Source: CAYGZA01 sp964354135 (GTDB lineage: Bacteria > Planctomycetota > Planctomycetia > Pirellulales > Thermoguttaceae). From it: a stretch of 23,558 nucleotides of DNA. Location: contig CAYGZA010000063.1 of assembly GCA_964354135.1 (NCBI GenBank), forward strand, positions 1-23,558. Direction: 5' to 3'. The position numbers were made by a program, and so were the translations under genes. The notes beneath the pieces are model-generated. The model saw only the letters and a program-made list of their open reading frames with translations. It was not told the origin of the DNA and made no database searches. This document shows, one piece after another, positions 1 to 6,539 of this stretch (within the stretch, counting starts at the first letter, position 1; each line of letters begins with the position of its first letter).

Positions 1-70
1 GCTGGTCCGCCTGTCCGCCGCGGATGCGGAGCTTCGGGCTCTCCATCGTGACGGTCGTGTGCGGCTCCAC
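1..70 (-). CDS. Possible N-terminus of a gene leaving the left edge
   Basis: On the minus strand an open frame runs from GTG at 70-68 (or ATG at 46-44) to the window edge. From the GTG it reads VEPHTTVTMESPKLRIRGG and then QADQ. Nearly every codon in it ends in G or C, as in the confident genes here, whereas the open frame on the plus strand (2-124) has much weaker third-position GC. No Shine-Dalgarno sequence is seen before either start, and the fragment is too short to assign to a family. It may equally be non-coding, or the tail of a plus-strand gene ending at the TAA at 122-124. Confidence 0.25.
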   Translation of the reverse strand, partial: MEPHTTVTMESPKLRIRGGQADQ

Positions 71-81
71 CGAGTGCGGAC

Positions 82-120
82 GGGGAATTCCGGGGACAGG
101 GGGAATTCCGGGAATTCCCC
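82..120. repeat. Palindromic GGGGAATTCC repeat cluster (REP-like)
   Basis: The segment holds two direct copies of GGGGAATTCC (82-91 and 100-109) separated by the GGGACAGG stretch. The second copy forms a near-perfect inverted repeat with GGAATTCCCC at 111-120, around a single central base at 110. A further AATTCGGGG follows at 123-131. The structure is a 10-bp-arm hairpin in a non-coding gap upstream of the response regulator gene. The GGGGACAG core recurs elsewhere in the window (10177-10185 as its complement; a shorter form at 11705-11711), which suggests a dispersed extragenic palindrome rather than an operator. Confidence 0.55.
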
Positions 121-266
121 GTAATTCGGGGCCTTGGTCCGGCCGCCCACTTTGATCGCCGCAAGCGCCGTCATCTGGCCGCATCCTGCTTGTAGGGTGC
201 AACCAACGCCCCATTCTAATTACCCGACGCGTTTGCCGACCGTGCCGCCCCTTGGGGATGCCTTGC

Positions 267-294
267 TTCACAACGGAAGGATATCTGCTAAACT
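267..294 (+). promoter_or_regulatory. Sigma70-type promoter for the REC-ATPase gene
   Basis: A -35 box TTCACA (267-272, five of six consensus bases) is followed by a 16-base spacer and an extended -10 element, TGC plus TAAACT (286-294). Transcription would start near base 301, giving a leader of about 30 bases before the ATG at 330. Assigned by eye against the general sigma70 consensus. Confidence 0.5.
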
Positions 295-329
295 TGCTTT
301 CGCCAAGCTCCGCAAGGGAGGACATGCCC

Positions 330-1277
330 ATGACCACGGTACTGGTTGTCGACGACTCGGCGGTGGACCGCCGCCTGGTCGGCGGGCTCTTGGAAAGGCG
401 TTTCCCTTGGAGGATCGAGTACGCTGCCAACGGGATCGAGGCCCTGGCGCGGATGAAAGACCTGGTGCCGGACCTGGTCGTCACCGACTTGACGATGCCG
501 GGGATGGACGGCCTGGAGCTGGTCCGGTCACTGCGGGTCCATCATCCGGAGGTGCCCGTCATTCTGATGACGGCCTACGGGAGCGAGTCGCTGGCCGTCG
601 AGGCCCTGGAGCAGGGGGCCGCCAGTTACGTTCCCAAGTCGAGCTTGGCCGCCAGGTTGCCGGAGACCGTGGAGGGGGTTCTGACCCTGGCCAGGGCCGG
701 CCATACCAGGCAGCAGCTCATGCAGTGCCTGACGAAGACGGAGTTCAGCTTCGCCCTGGAAAACGACCCGGCGCTGGTCGACCCCCTGGTGGAATTGGTG
801 CAGCAGATGGTCGCCGGGATGCAGTTCACCGATTTCGCCGGGCGGCTGCAGATCGGCGTGGCCCTCAAGGAGGCGCTCCTCAACGCGTTTTTCCACGGCA
901 ACCTTCAGATCACTCCCGAAGAGATCCAGGCCGTGTCGGACCGGCTGCTGGCGGAGAACGAGCCAAGCTTGGTGGAACAGCGGCGGGTGCAGCCCCCGTA
1001 CCGGGACCGCAAGACCTTTGTAGACGTAGCGATCACGCCCGAAGAGGCCCGCTTTGTGGTCCGTGACGAGGGGCCGGGATTCGACGTGGCGGCCCTCACG
1101 CCGCTGGTCGAGCAGGGGCCCGTTGAATTGGAGCGGGGCAGAGGCATGTCCCTGATGCGAACCTTCATGGACGAAGTGACGTTCAACGAGGCCGGCAACC
1201 AGGTAACGCTGGTCAAGCGCCGAGATCCCGGAGCCGACCCGCCCGGCCGGGATCCAGAGACCCCGCTCAGAGCGTGA
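330..1277 (+). CDS. Response regulator with C-terminal RsbW-like ATPase domain
   Basis: A cytoplasmic signalling protein of 315 residues. Residues 1-120 form a receiver domain: the acidic pair D8-D9, phospho-acceptor D53 in VVTDLTMPGMDG, T81 and K103 are all in place. Residues about 150-305 form a GHKL ATPase domain of the RsbW/SpoIIAB kind, with an N-box (EALLNAFFHGN), a G1 box (VRDEGPGFD) and a G2 region (GRGMSLMRTFMDEV). There is no histidine-kinase dimerisation domain, so the ATPase part more likely acts on a protein partner, such as an anti-sigma-factor antagonist, than as a classical sensor kinase; this is inference. The start is set by the ribosome site AAGGGAGG (314-321), eight bases before ATG 330; ATG 324 is too close to it. 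Its end overlaps the convergent gene by 11 bases. Confidence 0.85.
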   Translation: MTTVLVVDDSAVDRRLVGGLLERRFPWRIEYAANGIEALARMKDLVPDLVVTDLTMPGMDGLELVRSLRVHHPEVPVILMTAYGSESLAVEALEQGAASYVPKSSLAARLPETVEGVLTLARAGHTRQQLMQCLTKTEFSFALENDPALVDPLVELVQQMVAGMQFTDFAGRLQIGVALKEALLNAFFHGNLQITPEEIQAVSDRLLAENEPSLVEQRRVQPPYRDRKTFVDVAITPEEARFVVRDEGPGFDVAALTPLVEQGPVELERGRGMSLMRTFMDEVTFNEAGNQVTLVKRRDPGADPPGRDPETPLRA

Positions 1278-2970
1278 CCACCCGTTCCTGCAGCGTGAGG
1301 TTGGGCGGGACCACCGGGTTGGGGTAGCGGCCCTCATGGAAGAAGGTCCGGTTGCGGCCGTAGCGCTTCGCTTCCTGAAGCGTGGCCTCGGCCCGGCCGA
1401 AGAGACCCTCGGACGTGTCCTGGGGACCGGCGGCCGTCACCCCGCAACTGACCGTCACCCGGATGTCGAACTCCTGGTGGCGGAAGTGGCCGGTCTCGAC
1501 GGTCTGCCGCACCCGCTCCGCGATGGCGGTGGCCAGGCGGATCTCGGCGTCGGGCATGAGGATCACGAACCGCTGCCCGGTGAACCGGGCCACCCTGTAT
1601 TCGCCGCGGGCCTCGGCCTGCACGAGCCGGGCAATGCCGCGGAGGATCCGGTTGCCCACGTCGCGGCCATAACGCTCGTTGACGCGGGCGAACTGATCCA
1701 GGTCGACCAGCGCGACGCTGAGTTGCCGGGCGCGGTGCGGGTCCCGGTATCGGAACGACTCCAGCTCCGCCTCCAATCCCGCCCGGTTGAGGATGCCGGT
1801 CAATGGGTCCTCCTTGGGACGTTTGCCGGGCGATTCCAGCCGCTGCTCGGCGCGCGCGACTTCGACCGTTGCCTCACCGAGGGTATCGCGGAGATGATCG
1901 CTGGCCCCGCGGAGTCTTGTGGCCTGCACGAGCGCCTGCTTGTAGCTTTCCTCCGGGTGGTTCTCGGTGTCGAGGGCCTCCAGGACCTCCTCCGCGTACC
2001 GGATGTGCTCGGTCTGGCTCTCGATTGCCGCGCGGACGCCGTCGCGAACTGCCTTGAGGGTCGCTTGCTCCTTGTGGACCTCCTGGAACTGGTCGAGGAC
2101 CGGCCGCTGCAGTTCCAGATACTCTCGGTTCGCCTCGTGCAGGGTGGCGGCATACGACACGAGGACCTCCGGATCGGCAGACGGCTCGCCGCCACGCAAC
2201 TGCTTGTCCAGGGAGTCAAGCCGGTTTTCGTAGTCCTCGACCTGCCGCAGGAGGTCTTCCACGGACTGCTCGCTGGCACTGGGTGCGGCCTCCGCGACCT
2301 TCGACTCGCCTGGTCGCACGGCAGCCGCCGCTGGCACTCTTACGACCGGTTCGACGACCTCAGGCGTCGCGGGGAGTCGCTTCGCCTCTTGAGAGGGCAA
2401 GGGGCTTTCCGTCGGGCCGCCGGGCTCCCGTGCCGCTGTCGGCGTAGGACGAGGTGTCTCGGCCGACTCGCCCGAGGGCGTCTCGGGCCGCACCGCGGAG
2501 GCCGTCGTGCTCGGCTTTGCAGGAGGTGCCTCAGCCGGCTCGCCCGCGGGCGTCGCGGCCGGTTCTCCCGCGGGCGTCCCGGGCCGTTCTACAGGGGCCG
2601 TGGTGGTCGGCTCTTCCGAGGGTGTCTCGGGCCGTCTGACAGACGCCGTCGCGTCCAGGTCTCCAGAAGGCCTCTCGGCCCGTTCGGCGGAGGCCCTCCC
2701 GGCCGGCCCTGCGGATGGCATATCGACCGGCGCCGGAGAGGGCCTCTCGACCGGCGCACGAAAACCGGTTGGGGGACTGCTGGCGATCGCTTCCTCCAAG
2801 GCAGCAGCCATTAGGTTCCCGTCCCTGGACTGGGTAACCATGGTCACCGGGAGCGAAACGTCGAGCACCTCGACGATGCGGCGCTGGTACCGTCGCCGCA
2901 GGTAAACCGCCGCGGAAAACCCCAGACTGACATTGAATAGGGCAACGAGCAGGAGGATCCAAAACGCCAC
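1267..2970 (-). CDS. Membrane-anchored coiled-coil protein with degenerate GGDEF domain
   Basis: A protein of about 567 residues. It starts with one transmembrane segment (AFWILLLVALFNVSLGFSAA) followed by an arginine-rich stop-transfer stretch. A Pro/Glu/Thr/Ala-rich linker (about 60-215) contains imperfect 15-residue repeats of the type APVERPGTPAGEP. Then comes a long coiled coil (about 220-390) and a GGDEF fold from about 400, beginning DPLTGILNRAGLEAELE. The metal-binding LVDLDQF motif is present, but the signature GGDEF is replaced by TGQRF (residues 464-468), and the upstream inhibitory RxxD site reads RGEY. The domain is therefore probably not an active diguanylate cyclase and may bind a partner or nucleotide instead. 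The GTG at 2970 is preferred because GGAG lies eight bases before it; a TTG at 2991 would add seven residues. Confidence 0.8.
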   Translation of the reverse strand: MAFWILLLVALFNVSLGFSAAVYLRRRYQRRIVEVLDVSLPVTMVTQSRDGNLMAAALEEAIASSPPTGFRAPVERPSPAPVDMPSAGPAGRASAERAERPSGDLDATASVRRPETPSEEPTTTAPVERPGTPAGEPAATPAGEPAEAPPAKPSTTASAVRPETPSGESAETPRPTPTAAREPGGPTESPLPSQEAKRLPATPEVVEPVVRVPAAAAVRPGESKVAEAAPSASEQSVEDLLRQVEDYENRLDSLDKQLRGGEPSADPEVLVSYAATLHEANREYLELQRPVLDQFQEVHKEQATLKAVRDGVRAAIESQTEHIRYAEEVLEALDTENHPEESYKQALVQATRLRGASDHLRDTLGEATVEVARAEQRLESPGKRPKEDPLTGILNRAGLEAELESFRYRDPHRARQLSVALVDLDQFARVNERYGRDVGNRILRGIARLVQAEARGEYRVARFTGQRFVILMPDAEIRLATAIAERVRQTVETGHFRHQEFDIRVTVSCGVTAAGPQDTSEGLFGRAEATLQEAKRYGRNRTFFHEGRYPNPVVPPNLTLQERVVTL

Positions 2971-3092
2971 GGCCCTTACTCCGGACACCAAGACGGCTAC
3001 CCCAAGAAGTGTAGGTTATCCCGTCCCCGCAAGGGTCATGCACGAGCGGCCTGAGCACCCGACGGCCGAGGTATCTTGAGAAGCCCACTGCG

Positions 3093-3237
3093 GCCTCGTG
3101 ACGACGCCCTGCGTGGTCACACGCCGCGGAGCGCCCTTCGCCGGAGCCGCGTCACAACCCATTGCGGCCCCTGGGATTGCATCTAGCTGACGCGGAGCGT
3201 CCCCCGGGCGCGACGACGCAGAGCGCCGTCACGAGGC
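3093..3237. repeat. 145-bp fold-back (MITE-like) element
   Basis: The two ends are inverted copies of each other. GCCTCGTGACG at 3093-3103 is perfectly matched by its complement at 3227-3237, and the similarity extends inward to 25 of 30 bases (3093-3122 against 3208-3237). Internally there is a smaller palindrome GACGC-GGA-GCGTC (3189-3201). No coding frame in it is credible. The shape fits a miniature inverted-repeat element or extended REP sequence lying between the GGDEF gene and the heptamer array. ACTG occurs on both sides (3087-3090 and 3240-3243) but is too short to claim as a target duplication. Confidence 0.6.
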
Positions 3238-3241
3238 ATAC

Positions 3242-3381
3242 TGATAGCTGATAGCTGATAGCTGATAGCTGATAGCTGATGGCTGATAGCTGATAGCTGA
3301 TAGCTGATAGCTGATAGCTGACGGCTGATAGCTGACGGCTGATAGCTGATAGCTGATAGCTGATAGCTGATAGCTGATAGC
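3242..3381 (+). repeat. Tandem array of 20 heptamers, unit TGATAGC
   Basis: Exactly twenty consecutive 7-bp units fill 140 bases. Seventeen are TGATAGC, one is TGATGGC (3277-3283) and two are TGACGGC (3319-3325 and 3333-3339). The array begins five bases after the fold-back element and ends 16 bases from the stop codon of the ABC-F gene, so it would lie in that gene's 3' untranslated region. The unit cannot form a CRISPR (no spacers). Because 7 is not a multiple of 3, one frame reads through as a repeated SAISYQL peptide, which is an artefact of the repeat. Slipped-strand expansion is the usual explanation for such arrays. Confidence 0.95.
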
Positions 3382-3397
3382 TGCTTGCTCGCCGCCC

Positions 3398-5329
3398 TCA
3401 CCAGTTCATCTCCACCGCCTCTTCCCAGTGCGCGTAGAGAGTCGCCAGCGCCTCCTGCTGCTCCGTGAGGTCCGCCTTGATCTCGCGCACGCGCCGGCCG
3501 TCGCGGTGGGTTTCGGACGCGGCCAGGGCACTGTGCAGCTCGGCCAACCGGGTCTCCCGCTCGACGATTTCCGCCTCCAGGTCTGCCACTTTCCGATACG
3601 GGAAGCGGCGTTTCCGGCGCGCGGGGGACGCGGCCGAGCCGGGGGCCCGCACTTTCTCAGGCTTCCGGCCGGCGGACCCCTTTGCGGTCTTCGCCGCTTG
3701 GGCCGATTCAGCCGTCTCGGCAGCCAATCCCTGCTCGACGAGGTGGAGGTAGGTCTCGTAGTTGCCTTCGATGACCCGAAATCGCCCGGGCTCGACAACC
3801 AGGAGATGGTCGGCCACTCGATTGACGAAGTAGCGGTCGTGACTGACGAAAAGTGCGGTTCCCTCGAATTCGGCGAGGGACCGCTCCAAGGCGTCCAGGG
3901 CCCAGAGGTCGAGGTGGTTGGTCGGCTCATCAAGGACAAGGAAGTTGGCCTCGGCAGCGGCCAGCCGGGCCAGGGCGGCGCGGCATCGCTCGCCTCCGCT
4001 GAGGCTGGCGACCTTCTGGAGCGCCGTATCGCCCACGAGGCCGAAACGGGCCAGAAGGCCGCGGCGTTTCGGCTCGTCGAACTCCTTGTGCTCGGGGCGG
4101 ACGGCATCGACGACCGCCGCCGCGTCATCCAAGGCCGCCAACTGCTGATCGAAATAGCCGACCCTTACCCCTTGGCCGAGATGAACCGCCCCGGCGTCGG
4201 GCTGCACTTGCCCGAGCAGACACCGCAAGAGCGTCGTCTTCCCGCAGCCGTTGGGCCCGAGGATTCCCCATCGCTGCCCGCGCAACACGTCGAACGACAG
4301 GTCTTCAAACAGCGGCCGGTCGTAGGTTTTTGCGAGGTGCTCGGCCCGCAGGACCACGTCGCCGCTGCGGTCCGCGGTCTTGCCGAAGCCCATGGGCGGG
4401 GCGGCGATTTCCCGCGGCGGCTCGATGCGGACGATCCGCGCCAGCTTCTTGCGGCGGTCCTCCGCCTGGGCGTGTTTCTGGCCGTAATGGTGGCGGCGGA
4501 TGAACTCCTCCGCCTTGGCGATTTCCTCCTGCTGCTTTTCGTAGGTCCGCCGCTGGACCAGGAGCCGCTCCGCCTTCTGGCGCCAGTAGGCGGAGAAGTT
4601 GCCGGAGTAACTGTCCACCGTGCCGTGGAACAGCTCCAGGGTGCGGTTGGTCACCCGGTCGAGGAAATAGCGATCGTGGCTCACGACGATCATCGCCGCG
4701 CGGTGACCGGCGAGGAACTCTTCAAGCCACCGAGTGGCCTCGATGTCGAGGTGGTTGGAGGGCTCGTCCAGGAGCATCAGCTCCGGCTCGGCCAGAAGAA
4801 TCCGAAGAAGCATGAGCCGGTTCTGCTCGCCGCCGCTTAAGGACTCGACCGGCTGCCGGTACGTGTGCTTGGAGAAACCGAGCCCTTCGAGCACCCGCTC
4901 GATCTTGTGGTCCAGGTTGTAGGCGTCGTGGCGGTGGAGTTCCTGCTGGAGGTGATCGAAACGGGCCGCCAGGCGGTCGTGCTCCTCGGGGCTGGCGCTC
5001 TGCGAGAGGGCATGGGCGACTTCGACCGCCTCGTGCTGGAGGCGCACCAGCTCGTCCAGGGCGCCGCGGGCCTCGTCCCACAACGTCCGGCCGGGGGCCA
5101 CCAGCGGCTGCTGCTCCAGGTAGCCGACGCGGACCGTCGGGTGGAGCTCGAACGACCCGCCGTCGGGGTCCTCCTTGGCGGCGAGGATCCGCAGCAACGT
5201 CGTCTTGCCCGCCCCGTTGGGCCCGACCAGTCCGATCCGCTCGCCGGGGCGGACCTCGAACGTGACCCCGTCCAACACGGGCTCCGGTCCGTAGTGCTTC
5301 CTGATTCCTTGGACGTTGAGGACGATCAT
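3398..5329 (-). CDS. ABC-F family ATPase (Uup/ABCF3-like)
   Basis: A soluble twin-cassette ATPase of 643 residues without membrane segments. Cassette 1 has Walker A GPNGAGKT (36-43), signature LSGGEQNRL and Walker B LMLLDEPSNHLD. Cassette 2 has Walker A GPNGCGKT (about 358-365), signature LSGGERCR and Walker B FLVLDEPTNHLD. Between them is the charged helical linker typical of ABC-F proteins (WRQKAERLLVQRRTYEKQQE onward), and the C-terminus (about 575-643) is a Uup-type coiled coil preceded by a basic Ala/Lys-rich stretch. ABC-F proteins act on the ribosome as translation factors or antibiotic-protection factors; which applies here cannot be told from sequence. The ATG at 5329 has only a weak GGTGG-type ribosome site very close to it. 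No co-directional neighbour is nearby, so it appears to be monocistronic. Confidence 0.93.
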   Translation of the reverse strand: MIVLNVQGIRKHYGPEPVLDGVTFEVRPGERIGLVGPNGAGKTTLLRILAAKEDPDGGSFELHPTVRVGYLEQQPLVAPGRTLWDEARGALDELVRLQHEAVEVAHALSQSASPEEHDRLAARFDHLQQELHRHDAYNLDHKIERVLEGLGFSKHTYRQPVESLSGGEQNRLMLLRILLAEPELMLLDEPSNHLDIEATRWLEEFLAGHRAAMIVVSHDRYFLDRVTNRTLELFHGTVDSYSGNFSAYWRQKAERLLVQRRTYEKQQEEIAKAEEFIRRHHYGQKHAQAEDRRKKLARIVRIEPPREIAAPPMGFGKTADRSGDVVLRAEHLAKTYDRPLFEDLSFDVLRGQRWGILGPNGCGKTTLLRCLLGQVQPDAGAVHLGQGVRVGYFDQQLAALDDAAAVVDAVRPEHKEFDEPKRRGLLARFGLVGDTALQKVASLSGGERCRAALARLAAAEANFLVLDEPTNHLDLWALDALERSLAEFEGTALFVSHDRYFVNRVADHLLVVEPGRFRVIEGNYETYLHLVEQGLAAETAESAQAAKTAKGSAGRKPEKVRAPGSAASPARRKRRFPYRKVADLEAEIVERETRLAELHSALAASETHRDGRRVREIKADLTEQQEALATLYAHWEEAVEMNW

Positions 5330-5591
5330 TCCACCCGCTATCCCAGCCGTGGAGGCATTCTCGGCCCTGTGAATCCAAACGACGTTACGTGGTTCCGGGA
5401 GGGCGAGGCTTCGTTTAGCATGATACCCTCTGTTCCCGGCGACCGGGAGGGCAATGTGGAATCGTTCGGGCGGCAGAGGGCGGGCAGGTTGAGGCGGCGC
5501 TGGTAGCGCAACGGCACTTCGCCCCGTGCTGCCGCGTCACCCTGCCGCAAGGAAGCCAAGAGGCGAGCCACCATCGGGCAAGAGTCGGGGA
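5330..5591. other. Intergenic gap between ABC-F and the toxin-antitoxin operon
   Basis: No credible gene is seen. Two small perfect hairpins are present: TCCCGG-CGA-CCGGGA at 5436-5450 and GCGCT-GGT-AGCGC at 5497-5509. A minus-strand TATCAT / TGCTAAAC stretch around 5415-5430 could serve the ABC-F gene, but no matching -35 box could be found. Short open frames here have no ribosome site or recognisable product. Confidence 0.5.
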
Positions 5592-5620
5592 TTCTCCGGA
5601 ATCCAGGCAGGTGGTATACT
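5592..5620 (+). promoter_or_regulatory. Promoter of the toxin-antitoxin operon
   Basis: The -10 box TATACT (5615-5620, five of six consensus bases) lies 17 bases after a weak -35 box TTCTCC (5592-5597). Transcription would begin near 5627 and give a leader of about 45 bases. Autoregulation by the antitoxin is common in such operons, but no clear operator palindrome was identified here. Confidence 0.5.
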
Positions 5621-5672
5621 AGGATTGCGTCTTGTGAAAGATTCTCTCACTCCCTGCGGAGGGCGACAAGCC

Positions 5673-5903
5673 ATGACCATCACGGTCGACGCCATCTACC
5701 AAGGCGGCGTTCTCAAGCCAAAAGAGCCGGTCGTTCTGAGCGAGGGGGTCGAGGTCCGTTTGACCATCACGCCGCTGGACGAAGGCGACGACCCCCTGAA
5801 GGCGGTCATCGGCATCTGCGACCAAGGCCCGGACATTAGCCTGGCGGAACGACACGACGAAATCCTGTACGGACTCAAGCCGCGGAATGAGACGCAGACA
5901 TGA
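5673..5903 (+). CDS. DUF104 (AF2212-like) antitoxin
   Basis: A 76-residue protein. Residues 1-32 match the AF2212-like/DUF104 antitoxin pattern: MTITVDAIYQGGVLKP, then KEPVVLSEGVEVRLTI. The C-terminal half is acidic and probably flexible, as expected for a segment that wraps a toxin. The start is fixed by GGAGGG (5658-5663), nine bases before the ATG; an upstream in-frame ATG at 5526 has no ribosome site and lies before the promoter. Its stop codon overlaps the start of the next gene in an ATGA, indicating translational coupling. Function as the antidote of the downstream PIN protein is inferred from family and arrangement. Confidence 0.85.
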   Translation: MTITVDAIYQGGVLKPKEPVVLSEGVEVRLTITPLDEGDDPLKAVIGICDQGPDISLAERHDEILYGLKPRNETQT

Positions 5904-6331
5904 TCTTCGTGGATACGTGGGCCTGGCTTGCCCTGGCCTACAAGAAAGACCCTTATCATGCCGTTGCCGCTCGGCAGCACCAATCGCTCCAGCAGCAGAA
6001 ACGACACTATGTTACCAGCGACTACGTCGCCTCGGAGTTCATCACCTTACTGTTCGGCGCCGTCGGCTTCGCTTCCGCTCACAAGTTCACTCGCGAACTG
6101 TTCCGGTCTTTCCAGACCGGTGCGTGTCAGCTCGTGTTCGTCACGCCTGAGCAGTTCCACCGGGCCTGGCAGTTGCGGCAGAAGTACGACGACAAGCCCG
6201 ACATCTCCTTCGTCGACTTGACCTCCATCGTGGTGATGCAGGACCTCGGCATCAGCGAGGTCTTCACCGGCGACGCTCACTTCGAACAAGTCGGCCTTGG
6301 CTTTCGCCTGCTACCGCAGCGGGCGAGATAG
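5900..6331 (+). CDS. vapC: PIN-domain ribonuclease toxin, VapC family
   Basis: A 143-residue single PIN domain. The acidic metal-binding residues expected for the family are present: D5 in MIFVDTWAW, E46 in VASEF, D106 in SFVDLTS and D125 in FTGDAHF. VapC toxins are Mg2+-dependent endoribonucleases that typically cleave tRNA or rRNA; the target cannot be read from sequence. The ATG overlaps the antitoxin stop codon (ATGA at 5900-5903), so the pair should be made from one message with antitoxin first. It is full length for the family with no sign of decay. The next gene starts about 200 bases later behind its own candidate promoter. Confidence 0.92.
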   Translation: MIFVDTWAWLALAYKKDPYHAVAARQHQSLQQQKRHYVTSDYVASEFITLLFGAVGFASAHKFTRELFRSFQTGACQLVFVTPEQFHRAWQLRQKYDDKPDISFVDLTSIVVMQDLGISEVFTGDAHFEQVGLGFRLLPQRAR

Positions 6332-6452
6332 GACTGCCTGCCAGCGGTGCCGGCCGGCCAAGTCCACGACCTCGGAGGGATGCCCGTCCGAGCGGATGAA
6401 AAGCCGCTTTGTGGAGACGGCCCACAGGGTCCGGCATTTCTCGCCGAAGCGG

Positions 6453-6481
6453 TTGCGGGATGAGCGCCGGCCGCCTATTCT
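6453..6481 (+). promoter_or_regulatory. Candidate promoter of the fucosidase gene
   Basis: TTGCGG (6453-6458), a 17-base spacer and TATTCT (6476-6481, four of six consensus bases) give a plausible sigma70-type promoter ending 58 bases before the ATG of the GH29 gene. Assigned by eye only. Confidence 0.4.
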
Positions 6482-6539
6482 ATGGGGTGTTCCGGGGGCG
6501 CCCGCCCTCTTTGCACCGCCGTTGGAGAAGGAGAATGCC

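Noticed and set aside
1336..2814. A 492-residue plus-strand frame antisense to the GGDEF-like gene
   Set aside because: The minus-strand frame carries a transmembrane segment, coiled coil and GGDEF fold. The plus-strand product is low-complexity Arg/Gly/Leu-rich with no motif.
3242..3381. CRISPR array
   Set aside because: The units are 7 bp and contiguous, without spacers, and no cas genes are nearby.
3183..3401. A 72-residue minus-strand frame through the heptamer array, with a GTG start overlapping the ABC-F stop codon
   Set aside because: Its product is the repeated peptide SAISYQL, which follows automatically from a 7-bp repeat read in three frames. The GTGA overlap is most likely chance.
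3428..4840. A 470-residue plus-strand frame antisense to the ABC-F gene
   Set aside because: The opposite strand encodes complete Walker and signature motifs; this frame is a shadow of them.
5338..5574. Small minus-strand gene upstream of the ABC-F gene
   Set aside because: It has no ribosome site and no recognisable domain, its product is Arg/Pro-rich, and it covers a probable promoter region.
6297..6539. N-terminal extension of the fucosidase, with an open frame starting inside the vapC gene
   Set aside because: A ribosome site and signal peptide place the start at 6540, and a candidate promoter lies inside the supposed extension.
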